In this document: one piece after another, positions 1 through 6,077 of the stretch
How positions within the stretch are numbered: position 1 is the stretch's first letter
Layout of the letters: each line of letters starts with the position of its first letter
NCBI GenBank assembly: GCA_013695575.1
Contig: JACDAF010000059.1
Coordinates: forward strand, 1-6,273
Direction of reading: 5' to 3'
Length of the DNA: 6,273 bases
DNA from: Chloroflexota bacterium
Lineage (GTDB): Bacteria > Chloroflexota > Limnocylindria > P2-11E
Notes under the pieces: generated by a model
Told to the model about the DNA's origin: nothing
Database searches by the model: none
Seen by the model: the letters and a program-made list of their open reading frames with translations, nothing else
Position numbers and translations under genes: made by a program

Positions 1-2
1 CC

Positions 3-1580
3 GGCCGCGAGCGAATTCGCGCGCTTGAGACCCGCCAGGACGTCGAGATGGATGCTCGACGTGTCGATCGACTCGCGCAGCCCCTCGTGGAGCCGCTCCA
101 GGTGCGTATGCCGGAGCCGGCGCTCGAGGGAGTTCACCACCGACTTGTGCCGGATGACGGTCTCGGCGAGCGAGCGATCACCCGTCGCGAGCGCTGACAT
201 CGCGAGCTCGAGGTTCTCGCACACCTTCGCGTGGAGGTCGCGGATCTCCGCCCAGCCCTGCTCGCTGAAGCGGTGCTGCCCGCGGATCTTCTTCTCCGCG
301 AGCTCGAGCAGATCCTTGTCGACGACATCGCCGATCTCCTCGAGGTTCACGATCACGAAGAGCAGCGCCGTCTCGCGGTCGGACTGCTCGCCGGTCAAGG
401 CCCGCTCGCTCATGCTGATGAGGTACTGCTTGATGTCCTCCTCGAGCCGGTCGATCTGGTCGTCGCGCTTGATCAGCTGACGCATGAGCTCGCTGTCGTT
501 GCGCTCGAAGACGCGGATGGTGTCCCGCAGTGACTGCAGCACCACGTCGCCCATCCGCAGCACCTCCCGCAGGGCCTGACCCAGCGCGACCGCCGGCGTG
601 TCCAGCACCTGCGGGTTGAGGTACATCGCGCCCTGCTCGTGACGGCGCGTCTCGGGGATCGCGCGGGTGATCGCGCGCGCGGCGACGTCGACGAGCGGCA
701 GGAACAGGATCGCCAGCCCGACATTGAACAGCGTGTGCGCGTTCGCGATCTGGCGGGGCACGTCCGCCGCGGTCGCGCGAACGAGGTCCGCGAACGGTCC
801 GCTGAACGGCAGGAAGATCGCGACGCCGGCGAGCTTGAAGGCCGCGTGCGCGACGGCCACCCTGCGCGCCTCCGCGTTGGTGCCGACCGACGCCACCAGC
901 GCGGTCGCCGCCGTGCCGACGTTCGCGCCGAAGATGATCGGGATCGCGCCCTCGAGGGGGATGAGTCCCGCCTGCGAAAGCGATAGCGCGAGACCGATGA
1001 CCGCGGCGCTCGAGTGCACCGCCGCGGTCAACGCGGCCGAGAGCAGAAGCACGACGACCGGTAGGCCGACCAGCGCCGCGAGCAGGTCGCCGACCAGTGG
1101 ATTGGCCTTGAGCGGAGCGGTGCCGTCGGCAATGAGCTTCATGCCGAGGAAGAGGAACCCGAAGCCCAGGATCGCGCGACCGACATGACCTGCCGGTCCC
1201 TTGCTCAGAGCGGTGAGCAGCCAGCCGAGGAAAACGATCAGCGGCGCAAGCGCGAGGGCGTTGAAGGCGAGGAGCTGCACCGTGACGGTGGTCCCGATGT
1301 CAGCGCCGAGGATCACCCCGATGGTCTGGCGCAGCGACAGCAGCCCCGCCGAGGCGAAGCCGACAAGCATGACCGTCGTCGCGCTCGACGACTGCAGGAG
1401 CGCCGTGACCCCGGCCCCCACCGCCAGCGCGCGGAAGCGATCGCCCGAGAGCGACGCGAGGACATGACGGAGCCGCGCCCCCGCCGCGCGCTGCAGCCCT
1501 TCGCCGACGAGCCGCACCCCGTACAGCAGGAGCGCGGTGCCCCCGAGGAGCGCGAAAAGCACGAGATTGGCGTCGCTCAT
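3..1580 (-). CDS. Na+/phosphate cotransporter, NptA/PNaS family, with C-terminal PhoU domain (3' end cut by window edge)
   Basis: This is probably an inner-membrane sodium-driven phosphate transporter. Translating from the ATG at 1580 gives 526 open residues to the left edge. The membrane half (about residues 1-310) carries the family's inverted repeat. Repeat 1 has TALLQSSSATT (QSSSAT at 63-68) followed by GADIGTT (92-98). Repeat 2 has AAVHSSAAV (HSSAA at 189-193) followed by GANVGTA (218-224). IANAHTLFNV (278-287) is also typical. Residues about 325-526 are hydrophilic, charged and helical and contain NLEEIGD (412-418), as in PhoU-like domains. The last visible residues resemble the usual family C-terminus, so probably only a short tail is missing. 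The start lies 11 bases after the stop of the upstream Ig-like gene, with only a weak CCAGAG as ribosome site, which suggests co-transcription and coupled translation. No Pho box was recognised. Family assignment is firm; substrate and ion are inferred from the family. Confidence 0.93.
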   Translation of the reverse strand, partial: MSDANLVLFALLGGTALLLYGVRLVGEGLQRAAGARLRHVLASLSGDRFRALAVGAGVTALLQSSSATTVMLVGFASAGLLSLRQTIGVILGADIGTTVTVQLLAFNALALAPLIVFLGWLLTALSKGPAGHVGRAILGFGFLFLGMKLIADGTAPLKANPLVGDLLAALVGLPVVVLLLSAALTAAVHSSAAVIGLALSLSQAGLIPLEGAIPIIFGANVGTAATALVASVGTNAEARRVAVAHAAFKLAGVAIFLPFSGPFADLVRATAADVPRQIANAHTLFNVGLAILFLPLVDVAARAITRAIPETRRHEQGAMYLNPQVLDTPAVALGQALREVLRMGDVVLQSLRDTIRVFERNDSELMRQLIKRDDQIDRLEEDIKQYLISMSERALTGEQSDRETALLFVIVNLEEIGDVVDKDLLELAEKKIRGQHRFSEQGWAEIRDLHAKVCENLELAMSALATGDRSLAETVIRHKSVVNSLERRLRHTHLERLHEGLRESIDTSSIHLDVLAGLKRANSLAA

Positions 1581-1591
1581 CTCTGGCGACG

Positions 1592-2722
1592 CTAGCGCGC
1601 GACGGTGAGCGTCGCCCTCGCACTGCCGGCGGAGGTGATCGCGAGGACCACAGTCTCGCCTTCCGTCATCGGGGCGGCGAAGCCGATGGTCACGCTGCCA
1701 TCGCTGCGCGTCTTCGACGACCCGACCTCGGCGCCGCCGGCGAGGAGCGTGACCGCGACGTCCGCCTTTGGGCGGCCGTTCTCGACGACGGTGACAAGGG
1801 CCACGACCGGTCCGGCCGGTCCCACCCTCGCTCGGTCGAGCGCTAGCGTCGTGGCGACACCGTCGGCACCCGCCGGTGCTGCCACGGTCACCTCGAGCCG
1901 GGACCTCGTCTCGTTGCCCGCGCGATCGAGCGCGACGACCTCGATGGGCTGGGCTCCGGCCGCGGCGCTGAAGGACTCGCTGAAGGTGCCGTTCGCCGCG
2001 GCAACGACGTTGCGCCCATTCACGGTGATGCGCGTCCCCGGCTCGGTCGTGCCGTCGACCTGCACCGTGGGACCGCCGATGGTCTCGCCGGCCGTCGGCC
2101 GGATGATGGCGAGCGGCGGTGGGATCCGGTCGAGGACGCTGGTCGCGGACCTCGACGAGATCACGGCCCCGTCCTGGAGCAGCGAGATCACGATCGAGTT
2201 CTCACCGTCGCGCAAAGTCAGGTGCTGGGCGAAGCGACCCGCCGCGTCGAGCTCGGTGCGCCCGACGACCGCGCCGTTCAGCGCGATCTCGATGCGGCGT
2301 CCCGCATCCATCGCGAGGGAGGGCAGGTGTCCCTGGAGGAGGACCGACGGCACGGAGGTGAACTCCGGCAGCTGGTCCACGACCGGCTCCGCCTGCACCG
2401 TGCTGACGCGATCGAGCTCGAGCGGGGCGCTGCGGACCGCCGGAAACGCTCGGGCGATCGCTTCCTCGAGCCTGCTGGCGAGCGACGCGGTACCTGCATC
2501 GATCGTCGCGCCGGCTTGGGCGAGCACCGCGAGGCTGACGAGGCCGAGCAGCGCCCAGGCGACGATCCCGAGCAGGCGCGGCGGCCGTCGACCACGCCGA
2601 ACGCGCGAAGCGCGCACGTACCCGCGATAGCGCGCGCCGGCGCCGGCGGGCGGTGGCGGTCGTCGGGGCGGGTGCGTGCCTCGGGCGATCGTCACGTCAG
2701 GATCGTACGCACGGTGGCCCAT
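1592..2722 (-). CDS. Membrane-anchored protein with three bacterial Ig-like domains, function unknown
   Basis: A 376-residue protein with a basic, proline-rich N-terminus (about a dozen arginines in residues 1-49), one hydrophobic segment at about 50-71, and the rest apparently outside the cell. The basic-then-hydrophobic order fits an uncleaved signal anchor. A short helical stretch (about 78-95) leads to three probable beta-sandwich domains. Domain 1 (about 120-197) contains RDGENSIVI. Domain 2 (about 203-280) contains VDGTTEPGTRITVNG and VALDRAGNETR, typical of Glucodextran_B-like or Big repeats. Domain 3 (about 288-376) contains RSDGSVTIGF and resembles Big_1/invasin-like domains. No enzyme motif is visible. 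The ATG at 2722 has no clear Shine-Dalgarno sequence. GTG codons at V10 and V36 could be alternative starts; all three keep the anchor. The stop is 11 bases before the NptA-like transporter gene, so the two probably form an operon. A structural, adhesive or transporter-accessory role is possible but unproven. Confidence 0.85.
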   Translation of the reverse strand: MGHRAYDPDVTIARGTHPPRRPPPPAGAGARYRGYVRASRVRRGRRPPRLLGIVAWALLGLVSLAVLAQAGATIDAGTASLASRLEEAIARAFPAVRSAPLELDRVSTVQAEPVVDQLPEFTSVPSVLLQGHLPSLAMDAGRRIEIALNGAVVGRTELDAAGRFAQHLTLRDGENSIVISLLQDGAVISSRSATSVLDRIPPPLAIIRPTAGETIGGPTVQVDGTTEPGTRITVNGRNVVAAANGTFSESFSAAAGAQPIEVVALDRAGNETRSRLEVTVAAPAGADGVATTLALDRARVGPAGPVVALVTVVENGRPKADVAVTLLAGGAEVGSSKTRSDGSVTIGFAAPMTEGETVVLAITSAGSARATLTVAR

Positions 2723-2761
2723 GGCGGGTGCGATCCCGGCGGATCCGCGCTGGAATTAGCA

Positions 2762-2792
2762 AGAGGGCGGTGGCTCAAGGCCTCCGCCCTCT
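2762..2792. repeat. Strong inverted repeat (hairpin) in the leader of the Ig-like/NptA operon
   Basis: The arms at 2762-2770 and 2784-2792 (agagggcgg / ccgccctct) are perfectly complementary over 9 bp. Inside them, 2772-2774 can pair with 2780-2782 after one T-T mismatch, leaving a 5-nt loop, so the hairpin has 12 paired positions. There is no T-run after it on either strand, so it does not look like a rho-independent terminator. It ends about 40 nt upstream of the Ig-like start codon on the minus strand and would lie in that mRNA's leader. It could be an RNA regulatory element, an mRNA stabiliser or a DNA operator. Confidence 0.6.
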
Positions 2793-2796
2793 CACT

Positions 2797-2814
2797 GGTG
2801 GGTGGGATGAGGGG
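2797..2814 (+). other. G-run cluster with G-quadruplex potential
   Basis: On the plus strand four closely spaced G runs occur: GG (2797-2798), GGG (2800-2802), GGG (2804-2806) and GGGG (2811-2814), with loops of 1, 1 and 4 bases. This permits a two-tetrad quadruplex; a three-tetrad form would lack one guanine. It lies in non-template DNA for the citrate synthase direction, next to the 2762-2792 hairpin. Confidence 0.25.
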
Positions 2815-2828
2815 CATTCAGGTGAAGT

Positions 2829-2843
2829 CCGTGCGTCTCACGG
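2829..2843. repeat. Small perfect inverted repeat CCGTG-N5-CACGG
   Basis: CCGTG (2829-2833) and CACGG (2839-2843) flank the 5-base loop CGTCT. It lies within the predicted minus-strand leader and 158 bases upstream of the citrate synthase start. Its arms recur in the inverted repeat at 2942-2958, so the two could be paired operator sites. Alternatively this is one stem of a structured leader RNA. Confidence 0.4.
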
Positions 2844-2907
2844 GTCAACGGTGGTCGCGGTTTCGGCCTTTGGCTCCTTGTTTAGTTCTTCTGACCGCGT
2901 TGGCAAC

Positions 2908-2935
2908 ACTGTACTCACCAGAGCGCGGACGTCAA
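2908..2935 (-). promoter_or_regulatory. Candidate sigma70-type promoter for the Ig-like/NptA operon
   Basis: Read on the minus strand, TTGACG (2935-2930) is followed after 16 bases by TACAGT (2913-2908). This is a good -35 match and a fair -10 match, with spacing slightly under the usual 17. Transcription would begin near 2901 and leave a leader of about 180 nt before the ATG at 2722. An alternative closer signal is an extended -10-like TGCTAATTC (-10 at 2758-2753) without a good -35, which would give a leader of only about 22 nt. Host sigma-factor preferences are unknown. Confidence 0.35.
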
Positions 2936-2941
2936 GTGGCA

Positions 2942-2958
2942 CCGTGCGGATGGCACGG
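2942..2958. repeat. Small perfect inverted repeat CCGTGC-N5-GCACGG upstream of citrate synthase
   Basis: CCGTGC (2942-2947) and GCACGG (2953-2958) form a perfect 6-bp stem around a 5-base loop, 42 bases before the citrate synthase ATG. It sits just upstream of the candidate minus-strand -35 box and shares the CCGTG/CACGG arms with the element at 2829-2843. A dyad this close to both transcription starts could bind a regulator, but such short repeats also occur by chance in GC-rich DNA. Confidence 0.4.
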
Positions 2959-3000
2959 GCCCGCGTTTTGCGAGACTGTGGGCATGATGAGACCGTCAGC

Positions 3001-4167
3001 ATGAGCGGAGCGGCCGCACCTCCCTCCGCCTATGTCCCGGGCCTCGAGGGTGTCGTCGCGACGCGCACGGCGGTCTGCAAGGTGGCCGACGGCGAGCTGG
3101 TCTATCGCGGCTATCACATCGACGAGCTCGCGGGGAACGCCGAGTATGAGGAGGTCGCCTACCTCCTGCTGCACGGCGCCCTGCCGCGCAGGGAGCAGCT
3201 GCGCGAGTTCAAGGCGGAGCTGGTGAAGCACAGGCAGATCTCGCCGCTCGTGCGCGACCTCATCAGGAACATGAGCGAGAGCGGCACCCCCATGGACGTC
3301 CTTCGGACGGTCATCTCGGCGACGTCGCTCGAGGACCCGGCCGAAGGGGACAACTCGGAAGGCGCGGACCTTCGCAAGGCGATACGGCTGACCGCGAAGA
3401 TGCCGACCGTGCTGGCCGCTTACATCCGCCGGCGCAAGGGACTGCAGCCGATCCCGCCGGAGGCCGGCCTCGGCCACGCGGCGAACTTCGCGCACATGGC
3501 CCTCGGCGACCAGGCACACGCCCGCGCCGCCGACGTTCTGAATACCTGCTTCATCCTCCAGGCGGAGCACGGTCTGAACGCGTCCACCTTCACCGCCCGC
3601 GTGGTGGCATCGACGGACGCGGACATGCACGCATCGGTGTCGGCAGCGCTCGGGGCGCTCAAGGGTCCGCTTCACGGCGGCGCGACCGACGGGACGATGC
3701 GGATGATCGACGAGGTCGGGGCGCCGGAGCGGGCCGCGGACTGGGTCGCGCACGCGATCCAGAACAAGGTGAAGATCTCCGGGTTCGGGCACCGCGTGTA
3801 CAAGACGCACGATCCCCGTGCGGACCACCTACGTCGATTTGCCGAGCTCCTCGCGAAGGATTGGACCGGGCCGAAATACTTCGAGATCCAAGAGGCCGTG
3901 GCCGACGCGGTCGCCCGCCAGCGCGAGACCGCAAAGGAGAGTGTCCGCTCGAAGCTCGGCGTCGTGAACGTCGATTACTACGCGGCCACGACGTACACGT
4001 ACCTCGGTATCGCCGCCGATCTCGGTACGTCGCTCTTCGCTGTCGGACGGATCGCCGGCTGGTGCGCGCACATCATGGAGCAGCACGCGAACAACCGGAT
4101 CATCCGGCCGGAGAGCGAGTACACCGGTCCGGCCGGCAAGCGGTGGGTGCCGCTGGTGGAGCGCTAG
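3001..4167 (+). CDS. Citrate synthase or 2-methylcitrate synthase family enzyme
   Basis: A cytoplasmic enzyme that condenses an acyl-CoA (acetyl-CoA or propionyl-CoA) with oxaloacetate. The 388 residues match the short bacterial form of the family. The N-terminal region PGLEGVVATRTAV and YRGYHIDELA is typical. The catalytic triad is in place: H225 in GPLHGGATDG, H264 in GFGHRVYKTHDPRA, and D325 in NVDYYAATTY. LNASTFTARVVAST precedes the first histidine as expected, and the C-terminus has NNRIIRPESEYTGP. I chose the ATG at 3001 because family similarity starts right after it; a weak GATGAGA lies about 10 bases upstream. An in-frame ATG at 2950 would add 17 residues unlike the family. There is no prpB or prpD neighbour, so propionate metabolism is not indicated, and the sequence alone does not separate the two activities. 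The gene stands alone, divergent from the Ig-like/NptA operon and convergent with livM 11 bases downstream. Confidence 0.93.
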   Translation: MSGAAAPPSAYVPGLEGVVATRTAVCKVADGELVYRGYHIDELAGNAEYEEVAYLLLHGALPRREQLREFKAELVKHRQISPLVRDLIRNMSESGTPMDVLRTVISATSLEDPAEGDNSEGADLRKAIRLTAKMPTVLAAYIRRRKGLQPIPPEAGLGHAANFAHMALGDQAHARAADVLNTCFILQAEHGLNASTFTARVVASTDADMHASVSAALGALKGPLHGGATDGTMRMIDEVGAPERAADWVAHAIQNKVKISGFGHRVYKTHDPRADHLRRFAELLAKDWTGPKYFEIQEAVADAVARQRETAKESVRSKLGVVNVDYYAATTYTYLGIAADLGTSLFAVGRIAGWCAHIMEQHANNRIIRPESEYTGPAGKRWVPLVER

Positions 4168-4178
4168 GGGACACGCCA
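4168..4178. other. 11-base convergent junction between citrate synthase and livM
   Basis: The citrate synthase stop (TAG, 4165-4167) and the livM stop (TAG on the minus strand, 4181-4179) are 11 bases apart. I see no hairpin with a T-run on either side, so there is no room for a separate intrinsic terminator. The two transcripts probably overlap at their 3' ends or rely on Rho. Confidence 0.7.
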
Positions 4179-5168
4179 CTAGCCCGACCGCCGGCCCAGC
4201 CGACGCAGCTGGTCACCGGCGGTGGCCCAGATGCCGCGGCGGAACCCGAGGACGAGCGCGACGAACACCGCACCCGTCACCACTCCGGATGCGTCGGTGA
4301 TGCCAGAGAGCCAGTCGCGCAGCAGCAGCACCAGAGCCGCGCCGAGCACGCTGCCCCAGAGGGTGCCGATCCCGCCGAGGACCGACATGAGCACGACCTC
4401 GCCGGACTTGGACCAGTGCAGGTTCTCGAGAGACGCGAAGCCGTGGCCGATCGCGAAGAGCGATCCGGCCAGGCCGGCGAGGCCGGCGGAGAGCACGAAG
4501 GCGATGAGCTTGTAGCGCGCCGTCGGGTAGCCGAGCGCCTGCGCGCGTGCCTCGTTGTCGCGGATCGCGACGAGAACGTGCCCGAACGGAGAGTGGACGA
4601 TCCGCCACGCCGCGAGGTAGCCGATGAAGATGAGCGGGAGGGCCGCCGTGTAGAAGTCGGCGGACCGCCCGACGCTGCGGCCGTCGAAGCCGAGCCGCGG
4701 GATGCCCTGCAGGCCGTTCTCCCCGCCCGTGACATCGCGCCACTCGTTCGCGATGTAGAAGAGCATCTGCGCGAACGCCAGCGTCACCATCGCGAAGTAG
4801 ATGCCGCGCCGCCGGATCGAGAGGTAGCCGATCGGCACCGCGATGGCCATCGCGGCGAGCGTGCCGGCGAGCGCCGCGAGCGGGAACGCGAGGCGGAGCT
4901 CCTTCGCGGCGAGCCCCGCGACGTACCCCGCGCTGCCCCAGAACGCCGCGTGGCCGAACGAGAGCAGGCCTCCGAAACCGAGCAGCAGGTCGACCGACAC
5001 CGCGAACAGCCCGTACAGCAGGATGTCGAGTGCGAGCACGACGTACAGCGCGCGTGGCAACAGGACGGCCCCGGCGACTGCGAGAGCGAGCAGCGCGAGC
5101 GGGACGGCCCAGCGCCGCAGCCGCGCGGAGCGCGGCTGGGGCGCCGCGCCCGCGTCGATGGCGCTCAC
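4179..5168 (-). CDS. livM: Branched-chain amino acid ABC transporter, LivM-type permease
   Basis: An inner-membrane permease subunit of a HAAT-family importer that pairs with LivH. From a GTG at 5168 it encodes 329 residues, the usual length. A basic N-terminus (R13-R19) precedes the first membrane helix (about 20-38). Family motifs include GFGGLLSFGHAAFWGSAGY (64-82), RGIYFAMVTLAFAQM (121-135), TGGENGLQGIP (147-157), the ATPase-coupling loop PFGHVLVAIRDNEARAQALG (194-213), and VLMSVLGGIGTLWGSVLGA (259-277). The GTG start overlaps the livH stop in a GTGA junction, which implies translational coupling and explains the lack of a Shine-Dalgarno sequence. The frame is open far upstream to 6065, but that part runs antiparallel to family similarity and is a GC-driven read-through over livH. 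Family and role are clear; the actual substrate (leucine/isoleucine/valine, other amino acids, amides or urea) cannot be read from the permease. Confidence 0.93.
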   Translation of the reverse strand: MSAIDAGAAPQPRSARLRRWAVPLALLALAVAGAVLLPRALYVVLALDILLYGLFAVSVDLLLGFGGLLSFGHAAFWGSAGYVAGLAAKELRLAFPLAALAGTLAAMAIAVPIGYLSIRRRGIYFAMVTLAFAQMLFYIANEWRDVTGGENGLQGIPRLGFDGRSVGRSADFYTAALPLIFIGYLAAWRIVHSPFGHVLVAIRDNEARAQALGYPTARYKLIAFVLSAGLAGLAGSLFAIGHGFASLENLHWSKSGEVVLMSVLGGIGTLWGSVLGAALVLLLRDWLSGITDASGVVTGAVFVALVLGFRRGIWATAGDQLRRLGRRSG

Positions 5169-6040
5169 GTCGGGTCGACAGAGCCGAAGAGGCCGGCCGG
5201 TCGCACGAGGAGCACGAGCGCCATCAGGGCGAACGCCACGATGTTCTCGAGGGCGGGGTTGAGGATGGCGGCGACACTCGAGAGCACGCCCACGGTGAAG
5301 CCGGCCACCACTGCCCCCGCGATCGATCCCATGCCGCCGATCACGACGACGGCGAAGGTCAGGATGATCGCCTCGCCGCCCATGAGGGGCGAGACATTGC
5401 GCATGGGAGCGGCGAGCACGCCCGCCAGCGCGGCGAGCGCGACGCCGAACGCGAAGACGCCGGTGACCCAGCGGTCGATCGGGATGCCGAGCGCGCGCGT
5501 GAGCTCCGGCCGCTCCGTCGCGGCGCGGACCACCATGCCGAGACGGGTGCGCTCGATCGCGAACCAGACGCCGACCGCGACCACGATGGAGAAGGCGATG
5601 ACGAAGAGCCGGTAGGCGGGGTACGACGTGAGCCCGAGCGAGACGGACTCCGCGAGCTCGGCCGGTGTGGCGTATGGCTGGCCCTGCAAGCCGAAGCGCA
5701 GGCGCATCGCGTCCTGGATGAAGACCGTGAGCCCGAAGGTCATGAGGAACCCGTAGAGCGGATCGAGGCCATACAGGCGGCGGAGCAGGAGCCGCTCGAG
5801 GATGACCCCCGCGATCGCGACGACGAGCGGCGCGAGCAGGAGCGCGGGCCAGAAGCCGATCCCCGCGTTCAGCCCGAGCAGGTAGGCCGCGAACGCGCCG
5901 AGCATGTAGAAGGCGCCGTGGGCGAAGTTCACCACGCGCAGCACACCGAAGATGACGGCCAGCCCGAGCGACAGGAGCGCGTAGAAGCTCCCGTTCACCA
6001 GGCCGTTGAAGATCTGGAGGGTGACGTAGCCGGGATCCAT
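5165..6040 (-). CDS. livH: Branched-chain amino acid ABC transporter, LivH-type permease
   Basis: The second permease subunit of the HAAT importer, 291 residues, normal length. Motifs in order are NGLVNGSFYALLSLGL (12-27), FGVLRVVNFAHGAFYMLGAF (31-50), YGFLMTFGLTVFIQD (96-110), the ATPase-coupling loop TRLGMVVRAATERPELTRAL (165-184), VVIGGMGSIAGAVVAG (232-247) and the C-terminal RPAGLFGS (280-287). Multiple hydrophobic helices span the protein. The ATG at 6040 gives a start typical of LivH, but the bases just upstream (CCTTCGCTGTTC on the minus strand) contain no Shine-Dalgarno match, and a GC-rich hairpin ends about 9 bases before the ATG. No better in-frame start lies upstream. It is 54 bases downstream of the binding-protein gene and overlaps livM by 4 bases. 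Confidence 0.94.
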   Translation of the reverse strand: MDPGYVTLQIFNGLVNGSFYALLSLGLAVIFGVLRVVNFAHGAFYMLGAFAAYLLGLNAGIGFWPALLLAPLVVAIAGVILERLLLRRLYGLDPLYGFLMTFGLTVFIQDAMRLRFGLQGQPYATPAELAESVSLGLTSYPAYRLFVIAFSIVVAVGVWFAIERTRLGMVVRAATERPELTRALGIPIDRWVTGVFAFGVALAALAGVLAAPMRNVSPLMGGEAIILTFAVVVIGGMGSIAGAVVAGFTVGVLSSVAAILNPALENIVAFALMALVLLVRPAGLFGSVDPT

Positions 6041-6049
6041 GAACAGCGA

Positions 6050-6077
6050 AGGGGCGCGGCTTCATCGCCGCGCCCCT
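6050..6077. terminator. GC-rich hairpin between the binding-protein gene and livH (partial terminator or processing stem)
   Basis: AGGGGCGCGGC (6050-6060) and GCCGCGCCCCT (6067-6077) are perfectly complementary over 11 bp around a 6-base loop (TTCATC). On the minus strand it lies between the stop of the substrate-binding protein gene and the livH start. It is followed by TCGCTGTTC, not a T-run, so it is a poor intrinsic terminator. In ABC importer operons such stems often stabilise or partly terminate the upstream message so that binding protein exceeds permease; that role is inferred here. Confidence 0.6.

Larger units (their letters stand above)
2723..3000. other. Divergent intergenic region between the Ig-like/NptA operon and the citrate synthase gene
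   Basis: These 278 bases are the only long non-coding stretch. They separate the start codons of two divergent genes. They are less GC-uniform than their surroundings, with an A/T-richer patch at about 2861-2915. They hold a candidate minus-strand promoter (2908-2935), a strong hairpin (2762-2792), two smaller perfect hairpins with shared arms (2829-2843, 2942-2958) and a G-run cluster (2797-2814). I found no convincing plus-strand -35/-10 pair for the citrate synthase gene and no intrinsic terminator. The reading frame of citrate synthase stays open through the region, but that upstream part does not look like the protein family. Confidence 0.8.

Noticed and set aside
1605..2630. A plus-strand open frame (341 codons) antisense to the Ig-like protein.
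   Set aside because: It is Ser/Thr/Ala/Arg-rich and matches no family, while the minus strand gives a coherent membrane anchor plus Ig-like repeats.
2762..2792. The 9-bp hairpin as a rho-independent terminator.
   Set aside because: No T-run follows on either strand, and it lies between divergent genes where no transcript would need to end.
2745..2800. A SAM-I riboswitch on the minus strand, suggested by TGCTAATTCCAGC.
   Set aside because: The conserved upstream elements (the AGAG...GGAGGGA and CCGGCAACC segments) are not present, and the downstream genes are not linked to methionine or SAM metabolism.
2797..2865. A T-box riboswitch on the plus strand, suggested by AACGGTGGTCGCGG, which resembles the T-box consensus.
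   Set aside because: The core AGGGUGGNACCGCG is not matched (bases are missing), no specifier stem I is recognisable, and the downstream gene is not an aminoacyl-tRNA synthetase or amino acid biosynthesis gene.
2950..3000. An in-frame ATG at 2950 as an earlier citrate synthase start.
   Set aside because: The 17 added residues do not resemble the family, there is no ribosome site before it, and the ATG at 3001 gives the usual N-terminus.
3861..5615. A long plus-strand open frame (584 codons) over the end of citrate synthase and antisense to livM and livH.
   Set aside because: Its composition is Arg/Glu/Asp-rich low-complexity translation typical of GC-rich shadow frames, and every segment overlaps a clearly recognised gene.
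5169..6065. A minus-strand frame open from an ATG at 6065 continuously into livM, giving a 628-codon reading frame.
   Set aside because: The first 299 codons lie over livH in another frame and are rich in Arg, Ala and Pro with no family resemblance, while livH itself is a clear LivH protein. LivM similarity begins at the GTG at 5168. High GC content makes such open frames common.
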